This document shows positions 10,800 to 23,050 of a DNA stretch of 64,000 nt, one piece after another. The stretch is taken from positions 369,807-433,806 of the forward strand of contig SJOL01007286.1 of assembly GCA_004794785.1 (NCBI GenBank), read 5' to 3'. Within the stretch, counting starts at the first letter, position 1. Each line of letters begins with the position of its first letter. The translations under genes and the position numbers were made by a program. The notes below the pieces were generated by a model that was not told where the DNA came from, did no database searches, and was given only the letters and a program-made list of their open reading frames with translations. Origin of the DNA: Opisthorchis felineus. Taxonomy: Eukaryota; Platyhelminthes; Trematoda; Opisthorchiida; Opisthorchiidae.

Positions 10800-11620
10800 A
10801 GTTTCCGTACATAAAACGGTGTCCGCCAGGAGTGCCCACCCTCTCCATTCCTATTTAATTTTCTAATCGATGAGATAGTGAGACGAATGTTGAAAGGTCT
10901 CCAAAACCGCGGTGTTCAACTACCTTCTGACAAAAACCTTGCCGATCTGAAGTACGCCGACGACATTGTTCACGTCTTTGAAGAGGAGAAGGTGTAGGCG
11001 TTTTTGAATGAGCCAAACAAGGTCATTCCGTTTTTGGTATGCAGTTTGCACTCACAACGCGTGAAGTTATGCTCGTAGACATGCAGTCACCGAACACGCC
11101 ACTTACAGCCCAAGTAGAGGCACACGCATTTGTGGAGTGTTTTGTGCACATTCGAAGTTGTATTAGTTCAGACTGTAGCGTGACAGATGAGGCCAATGCA
11201 CGAACCTGCAAGGCTCGGGTCGCGTTTGCTAATTTGAGACACCCATGTCGTCAAAGCGTTATACCCCTGAATCTCAAGGGGCGCGCGTACCCGGTTACAG
11301 CGTGGGCTGTTTTGTTGCGTGGCTGTGAAACCTGGTCTGTTCGATCAGCGGATGTAAGAAGTCTTCAAGGGTCTGGCAATTGTTGTCTCAGAACCATTGT
11401 GCTTGTTGGTCGGTGAAGGCGAATCTGTAACGAGACAAAAGCGATGTTTCAGTTGCGCAACGGGTACTTCCATTGGAGAATGTGTCCGGAACCAGAAAGT
11501 GCAGTGGTTAAGCCAAAAAGGCCAATCAGGTAGGACATATGTGGATGGGTATGCAGGACGCATTAAGGGGCTGTATTATGAGGAGTCAGGGTCGATCGAC
11601 CGCTTAAACGACAAGGGCTA
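10800..11620 (+). mobile_element. RTE-like LINE relic: reverse transcriptase palm to C-terminus
   Basis: In changing frames, 10815-10880 reads NGVRQECPPSPFLFNFLIDE (RT motif B region). LKYADDIVHVFEEE follows with the catalytic YADD intact at 10953-10964, and then the thumb and C-terminal region (SCISSDCSVTDEANAR, CETWSVRSADVRSLQ) in the frame 11039-11416. ATGTSIGECVRNQKVQWL near 11460-11515 is the further C-terminal part. Frame changes at about 10980, 11040 and 11410 show it is dead. The endonuclease and N-terminal RT are not found upstream. Similar fragments of related elements occur at 29440, 30600, 45916-47444 and 51119. Confidence 0.8.
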
Positions 11621-12593
11621 GAGTTGCGGCATTGTAGTGGTGTATGTTACCTGGACCTGGGTTGAAGGATATTTGTTCCTGGGCAATGAGATATAGTAAA
11701 CCTTGCAGTTCGCATCTAGATCATCATCATTACCTGAGACAGTTGGATCGCATCAGGTGTGGCTGTCTCAGTAGCTCGTCTATTCGGATAGTGTAGACAT
11801 GATTATGGAAGTGAAGAAGGGTTGCAGTGCTTCGCACAAACGATGTGTTGGATGAGGCCCACACCTATTTGACAGACATAGAAAAGATCCTCACTCTAGC
11901 GAAGAATATTGAGCGGCTTTCAACATGCTATCTGTGTCTGATATGTGGAAGCTATTTTGTGTATAACCGGAAGCTGAAAATCACAAACGTAAGCGCGTTA
12001 GTTGATCGGTTTTCTAGAAAGGAGCACCTAGTTGGTGAGACCGCTATTGCGGTCGAATATGGGACGGTTACAAGTTATGATGGTGACGACGGAGCTGTTG
12101 ATTTTATTAAGCTACATGGTATCAGTATGGGGAAGCAGAAGTGGAATGAAGCTGGGATTCAGTGGTCTAAGTGAGCAGATTGACACCAAGTACCTGTCCA
12201 CTCACTAGATCTTTGCTGCGGCTGCATCCATGGGTGGGCGTTTGAGGATATGTGCGGTCCATGGATCTTAGGGCTAGCTTCAGCGTGGACACCAATCGGG
12301 AACTGTGGACAACGGGAGTTATTAAGCACTTGGTGAGTTAGCCGCTTTAACTTTGTTTAATTATGTGTTTTTTGTGATATTGAGGAAGATCTGCACGGGC
12401 TGTAATTAGTCATACATTTTCCTTTCAGAAACTCTGTTGAGTGAAGCGGCTTCCTGAAAATGAGGGCCAGATTGACTACACGTCACGTTTGTACCGACGC
12501 AACCAATAAATAGAAACACAATACGCCAAGGTGGTGGTGTATTATCCAGGCATCGACTTGGCAGACGGACGACATTTATGGATGGGAGGGACA
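11621..12593. other. No gene recognised; one uncharacterised open frame
   Basis: A plus-strand frame at 11827-12174 (115 codons) has ordinary amino-acid composition but no motif I recognise, no obvious splice or start context, and may be chance. Nothing else seen. Confidence 0.4.
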
Positions 12594-12830
12594 GTCGTTG
12601 GCCGTTAGATTAGGTTACCGTGCATAGGCCAGGCCTCGTAATTGGCGTCGCATATAGACACGGACCCAGCAGTCACGATAAGCATTCGAGGTGAGTAACA
12701 ACGCGTACAGTTACGAGTATGAGGGGCCGTCGTTGGCCAGTGGATTAGGTTACCATGCACAGGCGAGGCCTCATAATCAGCGTCGCACATAGACGCGGGC
12801 CTGGCAGTAACGATCAGTAGTCGAGGTGAG
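12594..12830. repeat. Two-unit tandem duplication, period 135 bp
   Basis: Unit 1 (12594-12695) and unit 2 (12729-12830) share GTCGTTGGCC, GATTAGGTTACC, AGGCCTCGTAAT/AGGCCTCATAAT and TCGAGGTGAG at a constant offset of 135 bp, with scattered substitutions but no indel in the 102 aligned bases. The 33-bp stretch following unit 1 is not clearly repeated after unit 2. The minus-strand frame over it shows the duplication as a repeated CDADYEA.../CDANYEA... peptide, but that frame is unlikely to be a gene. Confidence 0.85.
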
Positions 12831-15114
12831 CGTGTTAGTGATCTAGTTGGAATAAGCCAATAAAAGTGACTTATCGTTTAAGGACAATTGTTGAAAGTTC
12901 CTGAGTGAAACCCAGGACGCGGGCGTGTCTTCTCTGCAGAATATCTGCTACATATGTTCCGTAGCTGCCCGTGGAGACTTGTGGAACTCAGTTGACTTAG
13001 AGTGTTTGGCTGGCTCCTTGCTCCCTGCGCGCGCGTGTGCGCAAGTCTGAGTGTCGTGACTGTGCTTTTCTGACTGTGTTGTGTATTCTGTTCTTATTTA
13101 TGTTGAGTGTAATGTAAAAAGCAACAATATGAAAACACATTGTTCCCTTAACGAGTAAACAGAACCCGTTGTTGACCAAAGTTCGGATTCATGTCACGGT
13201 GTTGTTTCGTGATTCAAGTTGTGACATGTGGAATGAGAAAAGGCGCAGGGGAGACAGTGGTCGTGTATGCGCTAAACAGCTTGGGCGACCGCTACAAGCG
13301 ACGACGCGTACAGTTATCATGTTGACTGGCAATGAATGCCCTTCTTTGCCATCCTTACATTTGCGCTTCTTGACGTATTCCACCTATGGAGCGTCATTAT
13401 TTTTATTAGAAACGATGCCGCTGTATTGTATTACCTGAATTTATCCCGTGGTGCTGTATTATCGACAAGCTAGTTATGCACATCTGGAAAAGGGGATCAT
13501 CCACAGAGCTGTCCCTCGCATCACCACTGCACGATTCATGCAGTTGTCTAAAGTTGTTATACCTAATGGAAGGCGATCTCCATAGGAAAATGTGTTGTTC
13601 CCAAGTTCACTGAACAAGCTCATCTCATTTGCTAAATCTGAGGGGTATAAACCAGACAAACGCACTGACGGGTTTTCCTGGATGGAATTTGAAGTAGATG
13701 TTCCATAGATTCTCTCGTTCTTAAAGGACACCGAAGAACGCCGAAATATGGTACAATGCGATTACGTGATTTACCTCTTGTAAACTTGTAACAAAATGCG
13801 AATCGGTGATGGTCCGTGACCCTGAAATTTCGCTCACTTAAACAAAATCCTATGAGCAGCATAACATTGAAGGGTGAAATCGGATAAGTCTAACTCCCCG
13901 TAAAAGTCACAACTTTGAAAACCCTATAGTTTCGGCAAAAATAATTTGGGTGTGCTTCTAGTGAGCGGTATCAATATGCCGATCTCGCACGCGATTGACC
14001 GAAAGAGCAGGCCGCTTGCCAACTTGGCATCAAATCGAGCTCTGATGGCGCTCAGTATTCGCACAATGGAATTGGTTTCTAGAAAGCTACGACATTTCAG
14101 GGTTGCCACTTCATACTGTAGAATGTCTGTATATAATTTTACCCTTATGCAAATTATCTACATGGGTGATTTGTTTAGGTGAGCGAACCTTCAAGGTCAT
14201 TAAACACCACCGACTGCTGATACGCTGCTTAATGTAACAAGATGTCGTGAATTGCGGAAAAAGGTGAATAACTTACAATGGACGGAACTCGCAGATGGTT
14301 TTGCCGCTAGAATAATTTGTTGAACATCTTAGATACTACATGGGCGTTGTGGATGCAAAATATGCGGAGGTGCCACTTTTGTAAATAATTTTTGCTCCAT
14401 AATTGCAACCACGAGTTACCACCGCGGAAGCTGCATTCATTGTTGGCGGAAAAATCGTGCAAGTCTGCCGTTAAACAATAGAGTTTTCCATTACGACTTG
14501 CGGAATATGCCAGGACGACCATGACGTTGATCATAGCGGACGGCTGAACGAACCTATCTGATGCACACGACTAACATGCGGCCAGGGGTCCACGATGCCT
14601 AATCAGTTGGCCGGAGCGCGCCATTTATCTCTACTGGGGAAGACGTCCAAATTAGACGACATTAAAAGTTGTATTGTATCCGTCGTTCCGATGAGTACAC
14701 AACGCCATCTTCGGCGGCTAATTCGCACGCCCACTGGGCATAACCCTCAAGAAATACCAGACTCACATGAAATGCACGAGGTCTCATTAACAGACGAACC
14801 GTCTGGAGTTGATGGCTCACATGAAATAATTTTCGTCTCTTTCCTCTATCTGGCGCTCTACAGCGTTAGTCGTGCTCGTCAGACATTTACTCGCGGCCTT
14901 CGAGTAGTTCCCCTTGGACCCGAAAATACGGACTCACATAGACTTGCGAGACAAAAGGTGCTGGGATTCTGTGCTTTGGTCCAGGTCGACATCATAAGGC
15001 GCCTTCTTTGCGGACCGGTTAGCAGGCACAACTGCGTTTTCTGTACTGACCGGGAGCATGAAGACCAGCACCGCACAGCAGGCAAGGATCACCATCGCAA
15101 CAGTCGACGTGAAA
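12831..15114. other. No gene recognised, apart from possible tail of the transposase relic
   Basis: Contains a 18-bp alternating purine-pyrimidine run at 13026-13043 (TGCGCGCGCGTGTGCGCA). The plus frame 14595-15212 (205 codons) is probably the shadow of the minus-strand transposase relic, which may extend down to about 14880. The remaining frames are short and unrecognised. Confidence 0.4.
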
Positions 15115-16500
15115 TCATACGCGATCCGTTGCGCACCAGCGGTCACTGGTACTGGTCGGCCGGTCACAGAGCACACAAAAGCCAAAGTCTGTGTCCCTGG
15201 ACCGCCGTCTGAGTTGAGGTGCAGTACCCTTGACAACCGACGGCAGGCCGTCAGTTGCAGACGTTGAGCCTTGACGCAGCAGGATTTGCCCGTTAACGGT
15301 CAACTGCTTAATTATGGCGGCGGCCCTTCTGGGTTCCAGCCTCCGAAGCTTATCCACCGCTCGGTTCAGTTGTTTACGCAGGCCATCCAAAGTCGTCGGC
15401 GGTGGTTTGGGAACAAGTGTAAGGGGTATACCTTTTTCCTGTAGGTTGTAATCCGACAGCAACCGTTGGTGGTTAGGGGAGCAATCTAAGAAAAACTCTA
15501 TGCAGAATAGCTCCTACTCCTTGGAACCGACCGATTTCTAAGTAAGGAGAATAAATGGATGCAGAGGAGCCACATTTCCTGGTGGAAGGAGCATGCGCAT
15601 TCTCGGGCACAGTTGTCAACCATCAGGGAGCACCTGGGTGTTTGTACCACGAACTATAATTTAGATAACGTAGGTGACCTCACCTTGTTTCTTCCAACAC
15701 TATGATAGTGCAGGCTAAGAGGTCGCGGCCCAATTGCCTCAAAACGAGGGATCATGCATACGTGGTCATTCGACAGACCACGTTCGGGACGTAGCCGTCA
15801 CCATCCGGGGTTTCCCGTCGGTCACAGTGATACGACGTATGCATCCCAAATTCCCGCATAAGCCACTAGGCGTGCAAGCACACCTTTTGTACGGGGTGCT
15901 TCAGTGTGTCGGAGTGGTGCACCTTGTCTTTAAGGCGAACACTGGCATTCTCCAGACGGTTGTTGCTCACATTACCAATGTGAATCATCCCGGATTGTGC
16001 GCGTACAGCCCACTTTCGGGTGATGCACAACCAGTGGACCGTACGATAAGAGGTGAATCGCGGGTCCGTGTGGCGCAGTATTCGCAGATCTTTCAGGAAT
16101 CTGTGTGCTCGTATTATGATAAACAAAAGCATACTGTGCGGCATTGTCTAAGCGGGCCATGCCCTGGAATATATACCGGCTGTTCGCAGAGTGTCTGTGA
16201 CCAAAAATTCATGGACGTTACATGATACATACGTGCTTCCTGATAGCTTCCTGATAGCACAACATGACGTAGCAGCAGAAAACGCGAACCGTGCAGCCCG
16301 AATTAGTGCCGCCAACATGTCCAAGGCGAAAGTCAACTTGATACTGCTCCCTCATCATTTCCCTGAATAAGCCGAACAGTTTATGCACAGAGGCAAACAG
16401 TTCGCTTTCCGCGAAGGCATACATAATAGGACCTCCGGTACCCATGCCATCCATGACCAGGAAAGTATACGGTTTGTACCTACAAGCCGTCGACATTTAC
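15115..16500 (-). pseudogene. MULE-type transposase with SWIM zinc finger, broken
   Basis: Read on the minus strand with frame changes. First, 16496-16218 gives YTFLVMDGMGTGGPIMYAFA and ELFASVHKLFGLFREMM, the MULE transposase core (start of the DDE fold). Second, about 16260-16220 gives LCYQEAIRKH. Third, 16144-15866 gives KWAVRAQSGMIHIGNVSNNR then RLKDKVHHSDTL, typical of the region after the core in trematode SWIM proteins. Fourth, 15830-15770 gives YHCDRRETPDGDG. Fifth, 15599-15555 gives CACSFHQEMWLLCIH, a CxCx9CxH SWIM zinc finger with all four ligands kept. Sixth, 15510-15115 encodes an Arg/Leu-rich, coiled-coil-like tail. Several frameshifts and stops make it a pseudogene. Related full proteins in flukes are annotated as zinc finger SWIM proteins; whether they are transposons or domesticated is not decided here. 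Confidence 0.75.
16235..16256. repeat. 11-bp exact tandem duplication inside the transposase relic
   Basis: GCTTCCTGATA occurs twice in a row. In the minus-strand transposase frame it codes part of LLCYQEAIRKH; an 11-bp unit is not a multiple of three, so gaining a unit would shift the frame, consistent with decay. Confidence 0.9.
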
Positions 16501-16859
16501 TTCATCTGAAAAGCGTCAAAACAACGCAATCTGTTGCCATCTGGAGAAGCATATGTGGCTACAGGGACCTTTCCCTTACTGCAGCACAAGCACACGTCTG
16601 GTCTCCCGGAGTTTTGCCAGGACCGAAGGCGTATCACCTGCCACAATAATACCCAAACTTGCGGCACCTACTAAACAGAGCTGGTCAACACTTCCGGCGG
16701 TAGTTGTATATGCCTGATTGGCAAGGATCTTGCCGTATTCATCGGCGCAACTGAAGCTCAGTCAATCACTAACTCAGAGACTTCATATCCAGACACCAGC
16801 AACCAGGGCTGGTATCTTCTGTTTCTTCAGCCGTTGCAGCCGCAGCCTCAATCACAGAG
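16501..16859. other. Junction between two element relics; no gene recognised
   Basis: About 360 bp between the start of the minus-strand transposase match and the start of the plus-strand Gypsy gag match. Neither element could be extended convincingly into it. Confidence 0.4.
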
Positions 16860-17937
16860 TTCAGATTCGACCCTCTTGGTGGGCACATCTTTGACCCATG
16901 GGTCAAGCGGCACGAAGATATGTTCAAACTGATTTTTTACAATTTCGGTGACGAACGGAACGTCAGCAGCAAAAGCTCGGCACACCGGAGCACGAACGGC
17001 ATACAACTTCATTCTCCACAAGGTGCCAGGCAGGCTTAGCCCTGATGAAACGTTAGAACACTCTCCCAGATATTCGGCGATCAAATATCACTGTTCAATA
17101 TCCGTTAAAAAATACCCCAAGCTAGTCAAGAAAGATTATTACGACTTCATCGAGTTCGCCGGTTTTGTCAATCGGGAATTCTAACTTTCCAAGCTCAGCT
17201 CAATGACGATGAACCAGTTCAAGTGCCCTGTTTTTGTCTCCGGTCTCAAATCGCCCCAAATGCTGATATCAGAACCCGGATGCCCCACAAAACTGAAAAG
17301 GTTGCTGAAACGACGTTGCATAGACTCATCACTGAATTAAAACGCCTCATCAACCTGAAGCACGACGGGGCTACGATCAGTCAGCCATCTATTACTTCAA
17401 GCGGATGTTTACACGCAGTCAAATCCAGTGTCCCAAAGGAGTCCGTGAACAAGCCCGGTTGAAAACACACCAAGCCTCACATAAGTGGCCGGCATTGCGG
17501 TGAGTGGCATTTGGCCCGTTATTGCCGGTTTAGGCGTCATGAAATTTCCGAGCACAATCGTCGTGGCTAAAAAGATTTACGTCGGTCTCAGATGCCGCAG
17601 CCAATAGCACGCCACCATGCAGCTCACAAGTCCAAGCGGCATTCAAAGTTGATTTCGTTTGGCGAAGAAGTATGTGACGGTTCTTATTGATAAGATATCA
17701 GTTCTTTTGGAGCTCGATACGAACCCCGACATAACGCTGCTCAGTGAAAGAACGTTGAAACGAACTGGTAAGCCGCACGTGGAACCGACTGAACACTGGG
17801 CCCGTAGTGCTTCTGGTGGCAAATTGAAATTGACTGGCAAGTTCCATAAGCTCCAATGGCTCGAGGGCACAAGCCACGTACTACAAAGTAATATTCTACC
17901 TTTTGGAGTATTGATTCCTCCACTGAATAAGCAGTGA
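16860..17937 (+). pseudogene. Ty3/Gypsy gag-protease relic
   Basis: The plus strand, in alternating frames, gives a gag capsid-like region: HEDMFKLIFYNFGDE near 16910, then the frame 16948-17184 ending DYYDFIEFAGFVNREF. Frame 17223-17462 gives NADIRTRMPHKTEK and LITELKRLINLKHDGATISQ, a pattern seen in the gag-pol proteins of Gypsy elements often annotated K02A2.6-like. Frame 17659-17937 gives a retropepsin: VTVLIDKISVLLELDTNPDI, with the catalytic DT(N) triplet at about 17716, then ARSASGGKLKLTG, the flap region. In active relatives the triplet is usually DTG, DSG or DTA. No reverse transcriptase follows. It is a different Gypsy lineage from the CsRn1-like copy at 2967-4601. Confidence 0.7.
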
Positions 17938-19879
17938 TCGGTAATTATTCTTCCTGTTCCTTTGACTAGTGACGATTAGCATGACACACGCCTGCTTATT
18001 ATAACGCCTGTGTGCTTCTCTGCGGCAAAATCCCTGGGAGTTCGCTTCCGTTTAGGGTCCGCTTACTCAGCAGTTACTACTATTGACAGTTCGTCACCCG
18101 TCCGTCTTCGCCTGCAATTTCGTGTCAACGCTCAGATGGAGAATCAAACCATACGGGGATTGAACTTGGAGCTCTTTGGATGGCAGACGAGTACGTTATC
18201 CGCTGCGTCAACTCGGTTTCCCCGGTGGACCTAAAATTTACCACGTTGATAGTGCACCTTTTCTGATAATGCCTATTTGGGTTTTGTTTTTAACGGGCTT
18301 CAGAGCCCATTTAGATGTCACATGGTGTGATCCACTTTGTGACGCTGTCAGCTGTAGAGTGCAAGTATATTTAATTTTTGCCAAATTCACCTGATACCGT
18401 TTGCCAGAAAGTTTCTGTTACCTCCTGAACGTACAGACTGTCTACTGCGCAATTATCTCTGTGTGCTACCCAATAACACCATCTTGCCTCCCGTAAACGT
18501 ACGTTTGTTCATTATTTGGGACCGATTCTTTATCACATTCAGATAGCTGTGCGGTCTCAGCCCCAGCTTCCTGCCCATAACGATTGAAACGTTGGTGATT
18601 GTATATTCTAGTTAATTCATTCAGCTTATTAACACAGTTGGTCTAAGCTAACCGTACACTGCCCCCATTTGTCTGTTTCCATCGCCTACTGAACACGGAC
18701 AAAGTAGAACACGGTAGCCCTAAACGAACTAAGATACCTTGAGTCCGGAATCATACAATGTAGGTGCGCTGTGCCCCATCTCTTTGGCAAGCAGCGACTC
18801 TATAGGCAGTCGGCTGTACAAAACTTCAGCCAGCTTACGGTTGTGAATAAAATGGCGTGAAATGAGTAAAAGATAGCCTTTTTGTTTGCTCAGGTGAAAC
18901 CGAACTGCACAGCCGCTGCTGCAGCTATTGGTTACTACTTGAAAGTGAGCTTGCTTTAACAGCTTTGTCTGAATCGTCAGCAATCGCGTATTTCTAGGGT
19001 AACCTGCCTTGTTGGTGGTGTATCCACTAGCAGCGCAAAGGATTGTACCCTTTTACCGCAAGCTGTGCGCACGTATACGGACCGATTACTATTCATGTAA
19101 TCGTCTTATAACTTCCGGCAGACTGTGAAGGATGAATGCTGTGTAGCAACCAATCCCTCACCAAAAACTGTACCTGCAGTTCGACCCATACTTCGTTGAT
19201 TCTTGGCAGTAGAAAAAGATTTGAAACTGCGGTGCATGTAAGAAGTTAAAAATTGGGGTCATTGCAAAAATATTCTAACATATCAAATCATTTATGCGCC
19301 ATTTTGTTTTCAGCGTGCATGCAGAGATTGGACGTAAAGCATTCATTCTAAAGTTGTATATACAGGACAAGAAACTTCCAGCTGATTATGCTCACTGGTC
19401 ACTCTTAGTATAAGGGCACGCCGACATGAATGTATTTAAGCAGATTTGTTTCTCGTTGAGTTTATGTATTGAGTACGCCCAGATTAGCCTACCCTAGTAA
19501 AGTCTATTACCGGGCCGTTCGGCTCGTCAATCGTTGCTTACATAGGCTGGCACCCACAGCGTGAAAGTACACCAAAAAATATTCTGTCGATTTTACATGT
19601 CTGCTCTTTTCAGGTTGGGAAAAGTTTCATTCGGTTTGCCTGTCTGGCTTTGTGTACCTGATTTTGTGAATTTGTGAATCGACGATTGACGATTTAAAAT
19701 AGCCTTTCACTGCTGAGTTACGCAAATTCCTTTGTTTTCTTATTTGGAACATGCATTAAATTACTATCCAAACGGTTCTCAAAGTCTGTAGAGATTACCG
19801 ATGCTAGCCTCTTGGAGAGCAAACCTCTGGTCCAGGTGGTGCGTTCTATTTTAAAAATGCGACGGCCGGCCTTAATATT
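17938..19879. other. No gene recognised
   Basis: About 1.9 kb, with only short unrecognised frames. Two small direct duplications sit together at 19663-19693 (TTTGTGAA twice, GACGATT twice). Confidence 0.5.
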
Positions 19880-20790
19880 CACCTCGGGTATCGGTCCAAA
19901 ATGCTAGCATATAGCCGATGGAAAACCGGTCCTAAATTTCTCCTCTTCGCAGACGAAATAAAAATCGCCTAAACATTTCCTCCATCTGCAAAACTACCGC
20001 CTTTTGCCAGATCCAACAAGACTTTGACTCTCTTACTCCCTGGTCAAATGTCCATGGCCTAAGCTTGTCTTCTTGCACTTCCCAAATAAATTTCTAGCGC
20101 TGCTCAATTCCAGCGGATGTGTTCACAATTAATGACAAACCTGTCATTCATTTAGCAGAGGTCAAAGATCTTGGTCTCGGATGCTCTTGTACAATTATCT
20201 TTTCTTTTGAGTCCAGGTCCATTTCACCCGAGCACGTTGGCTCTGCTTTCTAATATAACGCTCCTTTCATCCTCAAGACACAAAAGCCGCGATTTTTGAA
20301 CAATGCGTGCAACCACACAATCCAAATCTGTCTTGCACTCTCTTCTCTTTGTATTCAAAGTTGCGGACTGGTGCTTGAAAGCGCCCACCGCTCGTTCACC
20401 AAATGTTATTTCCACAGCCTAGGCCTATCTCTCACCGTTCCCGCTGCGTAATTTTGGGCCTCGAACCATCATGGTTCAGACGGTTAAAGCCAACCCTTAC
20501 TCTCCTGCACCGTCTGTTGCACCAAAATGCCCTCATAGCAGAGGCTGGGCCAAACGTAACTTCGCGTCCTTGCTATAAATCCCGTAACCCTAGCAAACTC
20601 TTGGTGCGCATTCCAACTCGTACTAACTTATGCTAATGTTTATCCCTAGTTCACTACGCTCGCGTATGGAACAGTCTCCCCGAACAGCTTCATATTGCAC
20701 ACACTATCATACTTCTCCCAGTCTGTAGATAACTCCCTTGCTCGTGAAGTCGCCTCCTCCCTAATTAATACCCAACTACCTCCATCTCCT
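19880..20790 (+). mobile_element. LINE relic (CR1-like), reverse-transcriptase palm to C-terminus
   Basis: Plus-strand frames show KFLLFADEIKI at about 19937-19965, where the catalytic FADD has become FADE. FDSLTPWSNVHGLSLSS, AEVKDLGLG, KPRFLNN and SAHRSFTKCYFHSLGLSL follow, and then the frame 20403-20636 with RRLKPTLTLLHRLLHQNALI. The usual C-terminal block (R-WNSLP) appears as MEQSPRTAS / YGTVSPNSF in shifted frames near 20665-20690. Multiple stops and frame changes; the domains before the palm are missing. The family assignment rests on the order of these C-terminal blocks, which are shared by CR1 and related clades. Confidence 0.65.
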
Positions 20791-21859
20791 CTGTGACTCG
20801 GGTCCAATGCACCTTTGAGTTTAACGCCGATACAGTTGGTGGGCAAATAAAAGATTCCGTTGTTATATCCTACTATCTTCTTGACTTGCTTCAAGCAACG
20901 TTTTTCTTGTTGAATGCCTGCTTGATCTGACTGTGCTGTGTTACTGGCTTAGTATTTTCCCCAGAAAACGTGTGCCTCGTTCTAGCCAGATCCTTGCCAA
21001 GGATTATAATGCGTTCATTTCCCAACTTGTCGGGAACATAAAAATTGAGGCATGATCGGCCAATACAACCTGAACATGGTGTACAACGATACAACAGGGA
21101 GCAGGCAAGACCAGAGAGGCAGACTTATCAGGTGATAAGTAAGTGAAAAAACAAAAAGCCAGAACAAAGGGGCGAGGTACGACCAGTTCAATGATGAAGC
21201 CGGTTGGCTTGAACTAAAACTGAAAAACCGTTGCTGGCCGTGAGTGACCTTGGGTAATTGAATAAATGGCCAGGGTCACGAAAAGCACAAGGGGGATGGA
21301 GAGATGGAGAAATTCAAAGTGGAGATAAACGGCAAGCTTCGTCTCAAAACGACGGTTTACGTTGAAATTGAGTAGGCTCATTGATGTTACTGTCGGAGGG
21401 AAGTCAGGTGCAAAATCAGTTGCGGAGGAGATGTAGTGCTAGTGCATAGGGCCGAACAAGCATCGGAAGTAGAATTGTTGAACATGTGGAAGAGGCATAT
21501 TGAAGCCGTAGAACCGACGTGGTTATGTTCGAACGAAGAGGTTAGTAGGTTAGATCGAACTCGTCCCAGAGGTGGCTGGCGCCATGTAAAAAATTTGCTC
21601 GTAGTTGAAGGCAAAGGAAAGATTGGGCAAGAGGGCACAGTCAAGAATACGAAGTGAGTAGTTGCAGCCATGCCAGTTGTTTGTCGAACACCGTTATTTG
21701 GGAACCGGTCCCATACAAACGTTGAGAGACATCATGCAAACATATACCCTTCGTTTTTCATCCTCCACAAAAGTCAGTTGCAATTTGCCAAATGTAGGTG
21801 TTTTCCTTTCACTGGCTTTCCGTCATCGGCATTATACCTCGGGTGCCTGCATTGAAGGA
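20791..21859. other. No gene recognised
   Basis: About 1.1 kb between two LINE relics. A plus frame 21436-21657 (73 codons, basic, ends VKNTK) and a minus frame 21387-21671 cover each other; neither matches a family I know. Confidence 0.45.
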
Positions 21860-23050
21860 GCCTGAAGCGAGCCATCCTAGAACACCTCACCTTCAACAAC
21901 TTGATATCTCCAGTTCAACACGGATTTCTCCCAAACCATTCTTGCGTGAGAAACCTGCTCATATTTATGGACAGCTTAACCCAAGCCAAGGACGAGGGAC
22001 TCATATCAGATGCCATATTTTTTGACTTCTCAAAAGCATGTGATCGAGGCCCACACGTCCCGCTGCTCCAAAAACTCGAGTCTTACGGGATTCAAGGGAA
22101 AATCCTACTCTGGATCAAGGCGATCCTGTCAGACAGAACATTTCTGGTGAAACTAGGCATGACATACTCTTCTCCAGCGCCAGTCTCCATTAGAGGTCCT
22201 CAAGGTTCCGTTCTGGGACCACCGCTGCGTCTGATATAAGTCAATGACCTTCCAGACGTTTTCTCAAGCCCATGTCTACTTTTTGCGGACGACTTGAAAT
22301 CCTGGGGTACCAATGCCAGTGCCCTTTAAATGGATGTAGACGCTGCAAAACAGTTGTAGTTGGACTGGTACCTTCTTCCGAATGACGAGTAGTGCGTCCA
22401 TATATCATTTGGAGGAGACTCAGCGAACGCCTATGTCGTGCATGGTGAGAATGGACCAGAAGACATCACGAAGATAGATGCCAAAATGGATTCGGGTATC
22501 TGGCTCTCTTCAAACATGTCCTTTTCACTGAACCACGAGAAATCTGCCCAAAGGGCATTCGCTTTTCTACGGATGATTCAGCGTACCTTCTCTCGTATTA
22601 TTCGTACGGACTTCCAAATGCTCTATGGGGCCTACGTCAGACCACTTCTTGAATACGCCAACCAAATTTTCTACGCAGGGCGCACGAAGGAAGTAATCCT
22701 CGTTGAGCGTGTCCAGCGAGCTGCTACGAAAATGGTCGCCGGCCTTAAATCCGTGGACTACGAAATGCGTCTCGCCGCGCTTGACCTCTTTCCCCTCGAG
22801 TATTGACGCCTCGGAGGAGACCTAATTCTTACTAATGTCCTGTTTGAACAAGGTTTGGCAACAGGGTTTTCACCGGTTTTTTACCAGCCAACACACGGCG
22901 GGAACATGGTAAGAAGATTTCCAAGCTAAGAGCGAACACTTTTATCAAGCAAATTTTTTCTCATTTCTTGTGATAGCTGCGTGGAATAACCTTCCTCCGA
23001 CGGCTGTCCACACACCTTCTAGAACCCAGTTCAAAGCACTATTAGACACT
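21860..23050 (+). mobile_element. CR1-like LINE relic, reverse transcriptase from fingers to C-terminus
   Basis: Begins AILEHLTFNNLISPVQHGFL at about 21870. Frame 21901-22239 gives motif A (IFFDFSKACD) and motif B (GPQGSVLGP), then a stop. FADDL with catalytic residues intact is at 22282-22296 in the next frame. Frame 22438-22806 gives [15 protein letters not shown] and [17 protein letters not shown], then a stop; AWNNLPPTAV and TQFKALLDTF at about 22978-23050 close the C-terminus. The domain order and spacing are normal for CR1-type elements. At least three in-frame stops and a deletion-like gap near 22320-22440 make it inactive. No endonuclease lies upstream. Confidence 0.85.
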